In this document: piece after piece, positions 1 to 7,466 of the stretch
Numbering within the stretch: position 1 is the stretch's first letter
Layout: every line of letters starts with the position of its first letter
Source: CAZAKZ01 sp964485695
Lineage (GTDB): Bacteria > Planctomycetota > JAFGQW01
Direction of reading: 5' to 3'
Assembly: GCA_964485695.1 (NCBI GenBank)
Contig: CAZAKZ010000018.1
Location: forward strand, 1 to 56,189
Length of the DNA stretch: 56,189 nt
Translations under genes and position numbers: made by a program
The notes under the pieces: generated by a model
Database searches by the model: none
Told to the model about the DNA's origin: nothing
What the model saw: the letters and a program-made list of their open reading frames with translations, nothing else

Positions 1-1
1 C

Positions 2-931
2 GCCCCCGGCGTCCTAGCCGCCTGGCAGGAGGCGGCCAGGACCACGCCCCGGGACGCGGAAGTGTGGCGGTTCGTGAGCCGGTACCAGTCCCTGGCCCGC
101 CGGGACGAGGAGGCCCTCCGGTCCCTGGACCGCGCCCTGGAGATTCGCCCCGACTACGTCCATGGCCTCCTGGCTCGCGGACGGGCCCTGGCCCGCCTCG
201 GCCGCTTTTCCGAGGCCCTGAAGCCGGTCACCCACGCCGCGAGTCTCCAGCCCTGGAATCCCCTCCCCCATCATCTCCTCGGCAAGATCCTGAAGGCCTC
301 GGGCAAGGCGGGGGACGCGGTGGAGGCCTTCAAGGAGGCGGTGCGCACGGACCGCGCCGCTCGCGACCGCGCCGGTGGGGACCGGCCTCCGGACCCCGTG
401 GCCGTCGAAGCCGGCCGTGAAGTCGTGGACCACCTGGCTAGGCATGCGGAAGGCGTGCACCGCCTGCGCGGTCGCCTGGAGGCGTATCCCCTGTTCAAGG
501 AGGTGCTCCTCTACGATGCGCTCAATCCCTCGGCCAACCTGCGGGTGGCCACCATGCTGAAGCGGGAGGGCAAGATCGAGGAGGCCTCCAGGCACCGCTA
601 CATCGGCAACCTGGAGCGCGGCAAGCGCCTGCTGGAGGACGCCCTCCGGTTCCGCAGCGAGAAGCAGATGGAGTCGGCCAGGACCCTGCTCGAGAAGGTC
701 ATCTACAACATGTACCAGGCCACCTTCGAGGACTCGAAGGCCTATGAGCCGTATTATTACATTGCCGTGGCCCGTGCGGTGCGGGCCATGCCCGGCCCGC
801 CCATGCACGATTTCACCGAAGCACGAAAATGCCTGTCCGAGGCCCGTTTCCGGGGCCTGAAGCGCCTCGAGGACGCCCCGGACTCCGGCCGGTATGTGGA
901 GTGGGTGAGGCCCTACTGGGCGGAGGAGTAG
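2..931 (+). CDS. TPR-repeat protein, 5' end outside the window
   Basis: The reading frame is open from the first complete codon in the window, so the start lies upstream. The GTG at 62 is only the first internal start codon. TPR-like helical pairs are visible early: a unit ending in DRALEIRPDY, a second with the ARGRALARLGRFSEAL pattern, and a third with LGKILKASGKAGDAVEAFKEA. The middle is rich in Arg and Asp, and the C-terminal half is helical with ERGKRLLEDALRF and RTLLEKVIYNMY. TPR proteins are protein-interaction scaffolds, and no catalytic motif is seen. The stop is followed after 4 bases by the YkgJ-type gene, so the two are probably one transcript. A specific role cannot be assigned. 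Confidence 0.75.
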   Translation, partial: APGVLAAWQEAARTTPRDAEVWRFVSRYQSLARRDEEALRSLDRALEIRPDYVHGLLARGRALARLGRFSEALKPVTHAASLQPWNPLPHHLLGKILKASGKAGDAVEAFKEAVRTDRAARDRAGGDRPPDPVAVEAGREVVDHLARHAEGVHRLRGRLEAYPLFKEVLLYDALNPSANLRVATMLKREGKIEEASRHRYIGNLERGKRLLEDALRFRSEKQMESARTLLEKVIYNMYQATFEDSKAYEPYYYIAVARAVRAMPGPPMHDFTEARKCLSEARFRGLKRLEDAPDSGRYVEWVRPYWAEE

Positions 932-935
932 CGCG

Positions 936-1361
936 GTGAGGAAGAAGTCCTGGTACGCCGACGGCCTGCGGTTCGAATGCACCCGGTGCAGCCGCTGCTG
1001 CCTCGACCACAAGGATCCCGCCTTCGTCTACCTCACCCGGGCCGAGGTCAAGGCCCTGGCCCGTCACTTACGCATGTCGCTCAAGGCCTTCAAGAAGGAC
1101 TACACCACCACGGACGACGGGGACCTGGTGCTGAAGAACGACGGCCCCAGGTGCATTCTCCTGGGAGAAGACGGCCTGTGCGCGGCCTACGCGTGCCGCC
1201 CCCGCCAGTGCCGCACGTGGCCCTTCTGGCACGAGAACCTGATCCGGCACGCCTGGAACGGCCCGGTGAAGGCGCTGTGTCCCGGCATCGATCAGGGCCG
1301 GCTCCACACCCGGGAGGAGATCAAGGAGGCTGCGGACTGGACCGACGCCGAGGAGGCGTGA
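936..1361 (+). CDS. YkgJ-type zinc/iron-chelating cysteine-cluster protein
   Basis: A 141-residue protein with the YkgJ (UPF0153) arrangement: C15, C18, C21 and C22 form an N-terminal CxxCxxCC cluster, followed by C73, C82, C87 and C92 in a GxCxLL...CxxYxxRPxxC block and C115. Family members are thought to bind an Fe-S cluster or zinc, and their biochemical role is largely unknown. The RPRQCRTWPFW segment is the most recognisable family signature. The start is GTG at 936, preceded by GGAGGAG inside the end of the TPR gene. The 4-base gap indicates translation in tandem with that gene. No signal peptide is present, so the protein is probably cytoplasmic. Confidence 0.88.
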   Translation: MRKKSWYADGLRFECTRCSRCCLDHKDPAFVYLTRAEVKALARHLRMSLKAFKKDYTTTDDGDLVLKNDGPRCILLGEDGLCAAYACRPRQCRTWPFWHENLIRHAWNGPVKALCPGIDQGRLHTREEIKEAADWTDAEEA

Positions 1362-1401
1362 GGCGCCCCAGACGCCCCAGACGCCAAACACTCCACGTGC
1401 C

Positions 1402-1497
1402 CCACGGAGGACTTCTGGCCAAAAATGGGCCGTTCAAGGTCCGTGGAGCATCCCACGAACGCCAGGTGGCCCATTTCTGGCCAGAAAACTGTCGTGG
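1402..1497. repeat. 30-bp imperfect inverted repeat with nested hairpin
   Basis: The arms are 1402-1431 and 1468-1497, matching at about 24 of 30 positions. The inner 19 bases, TTCTGGCC(A)AAAATGGGCC type, differ at one base. The loop contains a smaller hairpin, CGTGG/CCACG, at about 1442-1456. It sits between two convergent genes, where it could be a bidirectional terminator, but no T-tract follows either arm. The long arms also resemble palindromic intergenic repeat units. A 9-bp unit, GACGCCCCA, is repeated just upstream at 1362-1388. Confidence 0.6.
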
Positions 1498-1504
1498 AAT
1501 TGGG

Positions 1505-2161
1505 TCAGGTCAGGTAGACCACGGCTTCGTCCTGGAAGACCAGGAGCAGCTTCCCGGTGTACTTGGACCGGGACACGATGAACTTGGACTGGGAGCGGAA
1601 GTTGTCCTCCCCGGGCTTCAGGCGGTCTCCCTTGAAGGTAAGGGTGTACGACCCGTCAGGCTCTTCTTGAAAGGCGCCGTAGAAGCCGGTGCTGAACGAG
1701 AAGACGAAGCACCCGTCCTCTTTCCTGTCGAAGGAAGCTTCCACGCCGTCCCGGTAGACCACCCGGTATTGGGCGACGTTTTCGCTTCCCAGCTCGATCC
1801 ACTGCCCCTCCTTGTGCCGCCGGGTGATTTCCATGGGTTGGCGCTCGAAGTGCAGCCTGGGGAGCGAGAAGTCGTCCTCCCATTCAATGGAGAGGTATTT
1901 CGAGTAGTCGATGTTTCCCTTCTTCTCCTCCGCCAGGGTGAATCCCCCCAGAAGGGTGGCCTTGTACGACACCTTCTGGTCCTTGAGGCGCAGGATGGCG
2001 TGGTTTTCGGGATCACTTTCGATCTTGACGAAGGTGTCGCGGTAGGTGATCTCGAACCGAGCGTCCTCGAAGGAGGCGGAGGTGACGCCGTTGTTCACCA
2101 GGTGGATCATCTTGATGGCCAGGGGTTCGTTCTCTGCTGAATTCGATTTCGAGGGATCCAT
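1505..2161 (-). CDS. Hypothetical protein, beta-rich, cytoplasmic
   Basis: A 218-residue protein starting at ATG 2161, where AGGAG lies 5 bases upstream. The frame is open further upstream, but that extension lacks a ribosome binding site and runs through the AT-rich promoter region. The sequence alternates short hydrophobic and charged stretches, as in ARFEITYRDTFVKIES, GGFTLAEEKK and LTFKGDRLKPGEDNF, which suggests an all-beta fold. The last segment, GKLLLVFQDEAVVYL, looks like an edge strand. No signal peptide, membrane segment or recognised catalytic motif is visible. It is transcribed divergently from the asparagine-synthase-like gene. I do not recognise the family. Confidence 0.72.
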   Translation of the reverse strand: MDPSKSNSAENEPLAIKMIHLVNNGVTSASFEDARFEITYRDTFVKIESDPENHAILRLKDQKVSYKATLLGGFTLAEEKKGNIDYSKYLSIEWEDDFSLPRLHFERQPMEITRRHKEGQWIELGSENVAQYRVVYRDGVEASFDRKEDGCFVFSFSTGFYGAFQEEPDGSYTLTFKGDRLKPGEDNFRSQSKFIVSRSKYTGKLLLVFQDEAVVYLT

Positions 2162-2517
2162 GACTTCTCCTGTTGCTCGTCGCCTGTTCGATTCAAGGTA
2201 ATTCGATCCCTCGAGAAAACAAGGAAAAGGCCACGGGGGGCTGCCTTCAGGAAGGCGCTTCCCGATCCCAACTTCACCCAACAGACAAAGGTCTGATTTC
2301 ATTGCACGAAAATAAGCGCAAACGCGTTCATTTTTGGCTCATGAAATATTTCATGGCCGGTTTTTGTTCAGGTTTTCGCTCCGGAAGTGCCCATGAAATC
2401 GGGACGCGGGGGCAACGACTGCCAGGATTCGTGACGGCCTGTCCAGATTTGGATAGACTCATCGCGAACTCCGGACGAAAAAGAGCGCACTGGCCGCAAC
2501 GAGGAGAGGATCCCCCC
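2162..2517. promoter_or_regulatory. 356-bp divergent intergenic region with palindrome at 2341-2354
   Basis: This gap separates the start of the reverse-strand hypothetical gene from the asparagine-synthase-like gene. Positions 2290-2380 are clearly more AT-rich than the flanks. Within them lies a perfect 14-bp palindrome, ATGAAATATTTCAT (2341-2354), and a shorter one, AACGCGTT (2321-2328). A 14-bp perfect dyad in a divergent promoter region is typical of a homodimeric regulator site. No convincing sigma-70 hexamer pair could be fixed by eye. The remainder, 2380-2500, is GC-rich and shows nothing specific apart from the GAGGAGAGGA ribosome binding site at 2501-2510. Confidence 0.45.
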
Positions 2518-4335
2518 ATGCCGGACCTGGCAATGTGGTACGACGCTCGGGGCACCCCGGATCCGGAGTCGAGAATCCGGCGTATGGAACAGGTGCTCCG
2601 GGCCGGGGCGGCCTCGCAAAACGTGGTGCGCTACACAGACTCCCACTTCCAGGCCGTCAACGTCCTCAAGGCCTTTTCCGCCGTCCCGGACCAGCCCGTG
2701 GCCGCGGGCCGCGGCAGGATCCTGGTGGACGGCACGCTCTTTCACGAAAATAGTACGGGCCTGGATGCGCTCCGGGAGGGCCTCGCCTCCCTCGATCCCT
2801 CCTCTCTCCTCCGGCTCAACGGACAGTTCAACGCCGTTCACTACGACCCCCAAAATAAGAAGCTGGTGATCCTCACGGACCGGATGGGGTCGCGGCCCCT
2901 GTATCACTACGCTGGCGGCACCCGCCACGGCATCGCCTCGGAAATGAAGGCCGTCCTGGCCGCCACCGGGGAAATGCCGGACCTGGATCCCTTGGGTCTC
3001 CTCGAATTCCTCACCTTCGGCCACAACGTGGGGCAGAGGACGGTCCTGGAGGGAATTCACGTCCTTCCCCCGGGCTCGGCCATGACAATCCTTGAAGGCG
3101 GGGTCGATACCCGGAGGTATTTTCAATACCGGTACCGGCCCGACAAGGATCCGTCCGGACCCGCCGTCCTCGGCCGACGCATCGCGGAGCGGGTCCAGGC
3201 CGTGGTTCCACGCTATCTGGACGGTCCGGGCCGGAAGGTCCTCCTGCTCACCGGAGGGCTGGACAGCCGCATCCTTGCGGCCGCCATCCACGGCGCGGGT
3301 CGTTCCGTCCCCGCGTTCACCTTCGGCGATGCGGGCTCCCGGGACGTACGGTTTGCGGCCTCGCTCTCAGCCCGCCTGGGATTCGAGCACCACGCCCTAG
3401 CCTACCCGGACGTGTATCTCTCCGGCGTGATCCGCGACGTTGTAGCGAGGACCGAGTGCGCGGCGCCCTTCCACCACGCCACGTCCATCCTCTTTCACGA
3501 CCGCATGGCCCAGGAGGCCGACGTGCTTCTTACGGGCTTCTGCGGAGACACCTTCTCTGGCGGGCACCTGAAATCATCCCTGTTCCGGGCTGGGCCCGGA
3601 CCCGGCCTCACCCGGCGCCTGTTTGAGCGCGCCTCGTGTGCTTCCCTGAAGGACCTCGCGAGGATCTTCCGGCCGGAAGCCCTCGAGAGGCTATGGCCGG
3701 AGTTCCAGGAGGCGTTTCGTTCGAGCGTGGAGGCGATCCCGGACCGGACCGGACCGGACGTGGCCGACGTGTGGGACGTAGTGCACCGCCAGCGCCGGTT
3801 CACCTTCTCGGCGCCCAAGGTGGACCGGTGCCGGTTCGAGGTGCTCTCACCCCTGGTGGACAACGACATCCTCGACCTCGTCCTCGGCCTTCCGGAAGAA
3901 GCCCGGAAGAACCAGCTCGCGTACCGCCACGCCCTCGTCACTGGATTTCCAGAGATCCGTTCCGTACCCTGGACCGACACGGGCCGGACCGTCAAGGTGC
4001 ATCCTCTGGGGATCCTCGCGGACGAGGCGCTCTGCAAGGCTACGGGTGTCATACGCCGGGCCCGGACCGCTCTGGGCCTTGGCCACCCGGCCCCGGCCTG
4101 GCAGTTTCGGGACGTGGGCGAGTCCATGCGCCGGGACGAGGCCCTCTTCAAGACCCACCTCATCCCCTTCCTCGAGAGCGATCTCTTTCATGGGGACCTG
4201 CTAAACGCCCAGGGCATCCGCGACCTGGTGGAGGCCCACGGCCGTGGTGCCGTGGATGCCTCCCACCTCCTGGGTGCACTCCTCACCCTGGCGGTCTTCC
4301 TGGACCTGTGTAAAGAGTGGACCCGGGGCTCGTGA
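2518..4335 (+). CDS. Asparagine-synthase-like ATP-dependent enzyme lacking the glutaminase cysteine
   Basis: A 605-residue protein with the two-domain layout of asparagine synthetase B. The N-terminal region (about 1-200) matches the Ntn glutaminase fold, with LNGQFNAVHYD and TDRMGSRPLYHY equivalents, but it begins MPDLAM, so the nucleophilic Cys2 is absent and glutamine hydrolysis is not expected. The synthetase domain carries the PP-loop TGGLDSR at 245-251, where classical AsnB has SGG-VDS, followed by FTFGDAGSRDVRFAA and LLTGFCGDTFSGG. Such TGGLDSR homologues occur in polysaccharide and natural-product loci, where the substrate is often not aspartate. The start is ATG 2518 with GAGGAGAGGA 7 bases upstream; the frame is open further upstream. 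A lipoprotein gene follows 49 bp downstream. Confidence 0.83.
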   Translation: MPDLAMWYDARGTPDPESRIRRMEQVLRAGAASQNVVRYTDSHFQAVNVLKAFSAVPDQPVAAGRGRILVDGTLFHENSTGLDALREGLASLDPSSLLRLNGQFNAVHYDPQNKKLVILTDRMGSRPLYHYAGGTRHGIASEMKAVLAATGEMPDLDPLGLLEFLTFGHNVGQRTVLEGIHVLPPGSAMTILEGGVDTRRYFQYRYRPDKDPSGPAVLGRRIAERVQAVVPRYLDGPGRKVLLLTGGLDSRILAAAIHGAGRSVPAFTFGDAGSRDVRFAASLSARLGFEHHALAYPDVYLSGVIRDVVARTECAAPFHHATSILFHDRMAQEADVLLTGFCGDTFSGGHLKSSLFRAGPGPGLTRRLFERASCASLKDLARIFRPEALERLWPEFQEAFRSSVEAIPDRTGPDVADVWDVVHRQRRFTFSAPKVDRCRFEVLSPLVDNDILDLVLGLPEEARKNQLAYRHALVTGFPEIRSVPWTDTGRTVKVHPLGILADEALCKATGVIRRARTALGLGHPAPAWQFRDVGESMRRDEALFKTHLIPFLESDLFHGDLLNAQGIRDLVEAHGRGAVDASHLLGALLTLAVFLDLCKEWTRGS

Positions 4336-4384
4336 CGGGGTACAACGGGGGGGCATCGGTGTCCAAAGTGGAGGATTTGAAATC

Positions 4385-5008
4385 ATGCCCATCCTGCGCA
4401 CACGACTCCCCCCTTGCCTGATCCTGACGGCTGTCCTGATCTCCTGCTCCCCCTCCGACTCGAGGCCCGCCTCTCCGGGGATACTGGGCAGCGTTGTCAC
4501 CGGAGGTGACGTGGGTATTTCCCGCCCCACGGACCGCGTCGCCTGTCAGGCGGCCGAGATTCTGTTCCTGGACCACAACATGCGGGTTGTCTCCAGCCGG
4601 GTCCACGTGGTGCCGGCCGGGGAGGACCGGGTCGCGATCCGGGCGGTGAGTTTCGGGCGCGACGGAACCGAGGTGACCAACGAGTTCGTGCTGAAACTCT
4701 CCGGTGAAATCGAAGAGGTGCCGGACACGCTCCGGCCTGAAATCGACAAGGCCATTGCCGCGCCGTGGCGATGCAAGGTCCACGGCCAGTCGCTGAAATT
4801 GGGTCTGACACTCATGCACCCTGAGACGTCGATGCCCCGGGGGTATCACGAGGCAGAGAAATCCTTGTTTCCGTTTGCGCACTCTTCGAGCCGGTATCCC
4901 TCACCGAAAACAAACGCCCACGTTGCTGGAGCGAAGAGCTGGTTCTGTTCCGAATGTCGGGCCGTGGAGAAGGCGTGGCTCGAAGAGCACCGAGAGCCAC
5001 GGGAGTAA
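4385..5008 (+). CDS. Hypothetical lipoprotein
   Basis: A 207-residue protein from ATG 4385, preceded by GGAGG at about 4370. It opens with an Arg-containing n-region and a hydrophobic stretch ending in the lipobox-like LISC, with C21 the predicted lipidated cysteine. It is therefore expected to be exported and membrane anchored. The mature part contains scattered cysteines, including CSEC near the C-terminus (about 191-194) and single ones in VACQ and WRCKVHG, which could bind metal or form disulfides. No known domain is recognised. It lies 49 bp behind the asparagine-synthase-like gene on the same strand and may be co-transcribed with it. Confidence 0.68.
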   Translation: MPILRTRLPPCLILTAVLISCSPSDSRPASPGILGSVVTGGDVGISRPTDRVACQAAEILFLDHNMRVVSSRVHVVPAGEDRVAIRAVSFGRDGTEVTNEFVLKLSGEIEEVPDTLRPEIDKAIAAPWRCKVHGQSLKLGLTLMHPETSMPRGYHEAEKSLFPFAHSSSRYPSPKTNAHVAGAKSWFCSECRAVEKAWLEEHREPRE

Positions 5009-5202
5009 TGCCTCGAGCCCGGATCGCATGGGGCCCTGTCATCGTTACTGCTGCGTAACACGATCGGGATCATCGCGCCGCAAAACCGCGTACGCTGTAT
5101 CCCCATGCAAAAAATAATCTGGAATGGTATTTGCGATCAGTGCATACAAGTACGGTATCGTAGAGCCAGGGAGACGACCCATCCATGACGGAAAGGAATC
5201 GT

Positions 5203-6594
5203 ATGAACCGCATCCTCGGAGCCCTCTTCCTGGTCGGCCTGGCCTCGGCCGCCTCGGGCGCACAGTGGACCAAGACGTGGGTGAACCAGGGCGGCGCGGC
5301 CGGGGAATGGGCGGAGATCCGGTTCGAGAACAAGGTGGTCCCCGTCCCGCTCAATCCCACCCCGAACCGGCCTTATATTATTGCTTTCGGAACCGGCAAA
5401 CCCCCGCAGTTCTTCCTGGCCGGCGGCCTACTCGATGCGAACTCCCGGGGCCGAACCCGGGTCTTCGTTCCCAACCACGCCGGCCTCCTGGGCCTCACCG
5501 TCTATCTGCAGGGCTGGGTCTATACCCCCCCGCCGACGCCCACCTGGATTCAGGGGGACCTCTGCACCTGGATCATCAGCCCCCAGATGAAGGCCCGTTT
5601 CATCCCCGTGGGCCCGCCGCGCTCCATCATCCAGCTGGGGGGCGAGGCGCGGGCTCGGCTGGCCAACGGTCAGGTGCTCATGTGCGGCGGCCAGACGTAC
5701 GGGCCGTCCTCCTCTGCGGCGTCGCTGTTTCTTCCGGCCAGCAACACCGTGCGCACCGTGGGCCCCATGACCGTGGGCCGGGCCTACCACGGTCTGGCGG
5801 CGCTCCCGGGCGGCGACGCCCTTGTCGTGGGCGGCACCGGCCTGGCCGGGAAGCTGAAGACCGCGGAGTTCTACGACGGCCAGCGAGGCGTCTTTTCACC
5901 GCTGGGCACCCTACCCCACGCAGTCTGGAATCCGCTGGCCGTTCCGGTCCGCCACCCGATCACGGGCAAGGACTACGTGCTCGTGGCCGGCGGCCTGGTA
6001 ACCTCTGTCTCGGACAAGGCCTTGCTCTACGACGTGCAAGGTCGCACCTTTTCGACCCTGCCGCGCATGGTCCGGCCACGAGTCTTCGCCGCAGCGGTCG
6101 CCCTGCCAGGAGGGGCCGTGCTCATCACCGGGGGCACGTCCGATCTACGCACCGCTCTCGCCGATGCGGAGCTCTTTCTCGTCAGCACCCGGAGCTTTCA
6201 TCCCTGGGGCAAGATGACCCGATCGCGGTCGAGTCATGCGGCCATCGCCCTCGACGCAACCCGTGTGCTTCTCCTGGGCGGATCCGACGGCTCTCAACCA
6301 CTGGACATGGTGGAAGTGTTCGAAGGTCTGCGTCTCCGCGGCCTGCCCCTGCCGTTCCGGCTGCGGCTCCGGCGGGAAGGATTTCAGGCGACACCCCTCT
6401 CCGACGGCCATATTCTCATCGCCGGCGGCCGCGGACCCGACAACCCGGCCCGGATTCCCGAGATCGTGACGCCCACCGGCACCGTTGCGATGCGACCGAT
6501 CCCGTCCGCCTCCGAAGCCCTGGAGGTCATTGCGCTCGGCCTGGACGAGATGCTGACCTACGGCCCCTCCGGATACTTCCGGTACCGGAAATGA
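5203..6594 (+). CDS. Exported Kelch-like beta-propeller protein
   Basis: From ATG 5203 the protein has 463 residues and begins with a signal peptide, MNRILGALFLVGLASAASGA. This start is preceded by AAAGGA at 5 bases; an ATG at 5185 in the same frame adds six polar residues and is less likely. The first 130 residues form a separate beta domain with the GWVYTPPPTPTW segment. Then come Kelch-type blades with repeated diglycines and following aromatic residues: LMCGGQTY, ALVVGGTG, VLVAGGLV, VLITGGTS, VLLLGGSDG and ILIAGGRG, about six units. Kelch propellers bind glycans or proteins, or are part of galactose-oxidase-like enzymes; the Tyr-Cys cofactor of the latter cannot be confirmed. It is probably periplasmic or secreted. 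Confidence 0.8.
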   Translation: MNRILGALFLVGLASAASGAQWTKTWVNQGGAAGEWAEIRFENKVVPVPLNPTPNRPYIIAFGTGKPPQFFLAGGLLDANSRGRTRVFVPNHAGLLGLTVYLQGWVYTPPPTPTWIQGDLCTWIISPQMKARFIPVGPPRSIIQLGGEARARLANGQVLMCGGQTYGPSSSAASLFLPASNTVRTVGPMTVGRAYHGLAALPGGDALVVGGTGLAGKLKTAEFYDGQRGVFSPLGTLPHAVWNPLAVPVRHPITGKDYVLVAGGLVTSVSDKALLYDVQGRTFSTLPRMVRPRVFAAAVALPGGAVLITGGTSDLRTALADAELFLVSTRSFHPWGKMTRSRSSHAAIALDATRVLLLGGSDGSQPLDMVEVFEGLRLRGLPLPFRLRLRREGFQATPLSDGHILIAGGRGPDNPARIPEIVTPTGTVAMRPIPSASEALEVIALGLDEMLTYGPSGYFRYRK

Positions 6595-6642
6595 GCATGA
6601 AGAATCGCCGGGTATTTACGGCTCCCTCCGGAACCGTCCCGA

Positions 6643-7347
6643 TCACACGTCCAGGCTGGGCACGTCCGTGCCGGCGTGCTCGGGATCGGGCCAGTAGCTC
6701 TTCTCCGGCGGCTGCACCTTCGGGGTGAAGAAGATGATGGCCAGGAGGCACAGGTAGAGCACCGCCACCAGGAAGACGGGCCCCCACCACGGAATGTTGC
6801 CGATGCCGAACATCCCCGACAGCCCGTCGTCCACCCGGGCCGGGAAGACCACGATGCGACCCAGCCAGGCCGCGAGCAGGAAGCCGAACACGAAGATGTA
6901 GCTGCGCATGAGCCGGGACCGGAACGCCTGGAGCAGCGTGATCTTGAACTTGGGATGCAGGAGGTCGTCGGCGACGCTCTCGCCCCAGTGGTCGATGGGG
7001 CTCCGGAGATTCCGCCGGAGAACGGGCCCGTAGAAGTTCTCCTCGATCATGCGCACCCGGGACCGCCACACGTCGAAGAACCTGAACCGCCTCGCCTCGA
7101 AGATCAGGAACACCAGGTTCGCGTACATGCCGGCGATGAGCGTCTCCTGGGAGTAGCCGGGATTCTGGAAGCTGAAGGTCAGGATGGCGAGGGTGGACAG
7201 GATGGACCAGTGGGTCGTGGTGTCGAGGCGGGATCGCCAGACCAGGGACCGGTGCATCTCGCCGCGATAGAGGTGGGACAGGGCGGTGATGTACTCCGAC
7301 CGCGTGAGCGGCTCGGATTCGTAATCGGACGGGATCTTCTCGGCCAT
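6643..7347 (-). CDS. DUF2270 integral membrane protein
   Basis: A 234-residue protein with the DUF2270 hallmark near the N-terminus: LYRGEMHRSLVWRSRLD at about 26-42, followed by THWS. Four membrane segments are visible at about 45-61, 69-84, 148-168 and 186-208, with a basic, tryptophan-containing cytoplasmic stretch (RRFRFFDVWRSRVRMIEEN) between the second and third. The family is widespread in bacteria and archaea and has no established function. The gene converges on the Kelch gene with 48 bp between them and is preceded on its own strand by the radical SAM gene at a distance of 119 bp. It may be a read-through neighbour of that transcript or independent. Confidence 0.85.
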   Translation of the reverse strand: MAEKIPSDYESEPLTRSEYITALSHLYRGEMHRSLVWRSRLDTTTHWSILSTLAILTFSFQNPGYSQETLIAGMYANLVFLIFEARRFRFFDVWRSRVRMIEENFYGPVLRRNLRSPIDHWGESVADDLLHPKFKITLLQAFRSRLMRSYIFVFGFLLAAWLGRIVVFPARVDDGLSGMFGIGNIPWWGPVFLVAVLYLCLLAIIFFTPKVQPPEKSYWPDPEHAGTDVPSLDV

Positions 7348-7466
7348 GGCCCCCCCTGCACGAAACAGTCAGCCGGGTGTACCGTGAGGCGACAGGGGAC
7401 GGCATCCGGTGGACTCGATACCACAATCCCCTACGTGGCGAAGGGTATACGCGTTTCTATTGACCG

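Noticed and set aside
1362..1388. Minisatellite-like GACGCCCCA repeat
   Set aside because: Fewer than three units; too short to treat as a functional repeat.
2173..2517. N-terminal extension of the asparagine-synthase-like gene
   Set aside because: The frame is open, but it crosses the AT-rich promoter and palindrome. The family-like start and a good ribosome binding site are at 2518.
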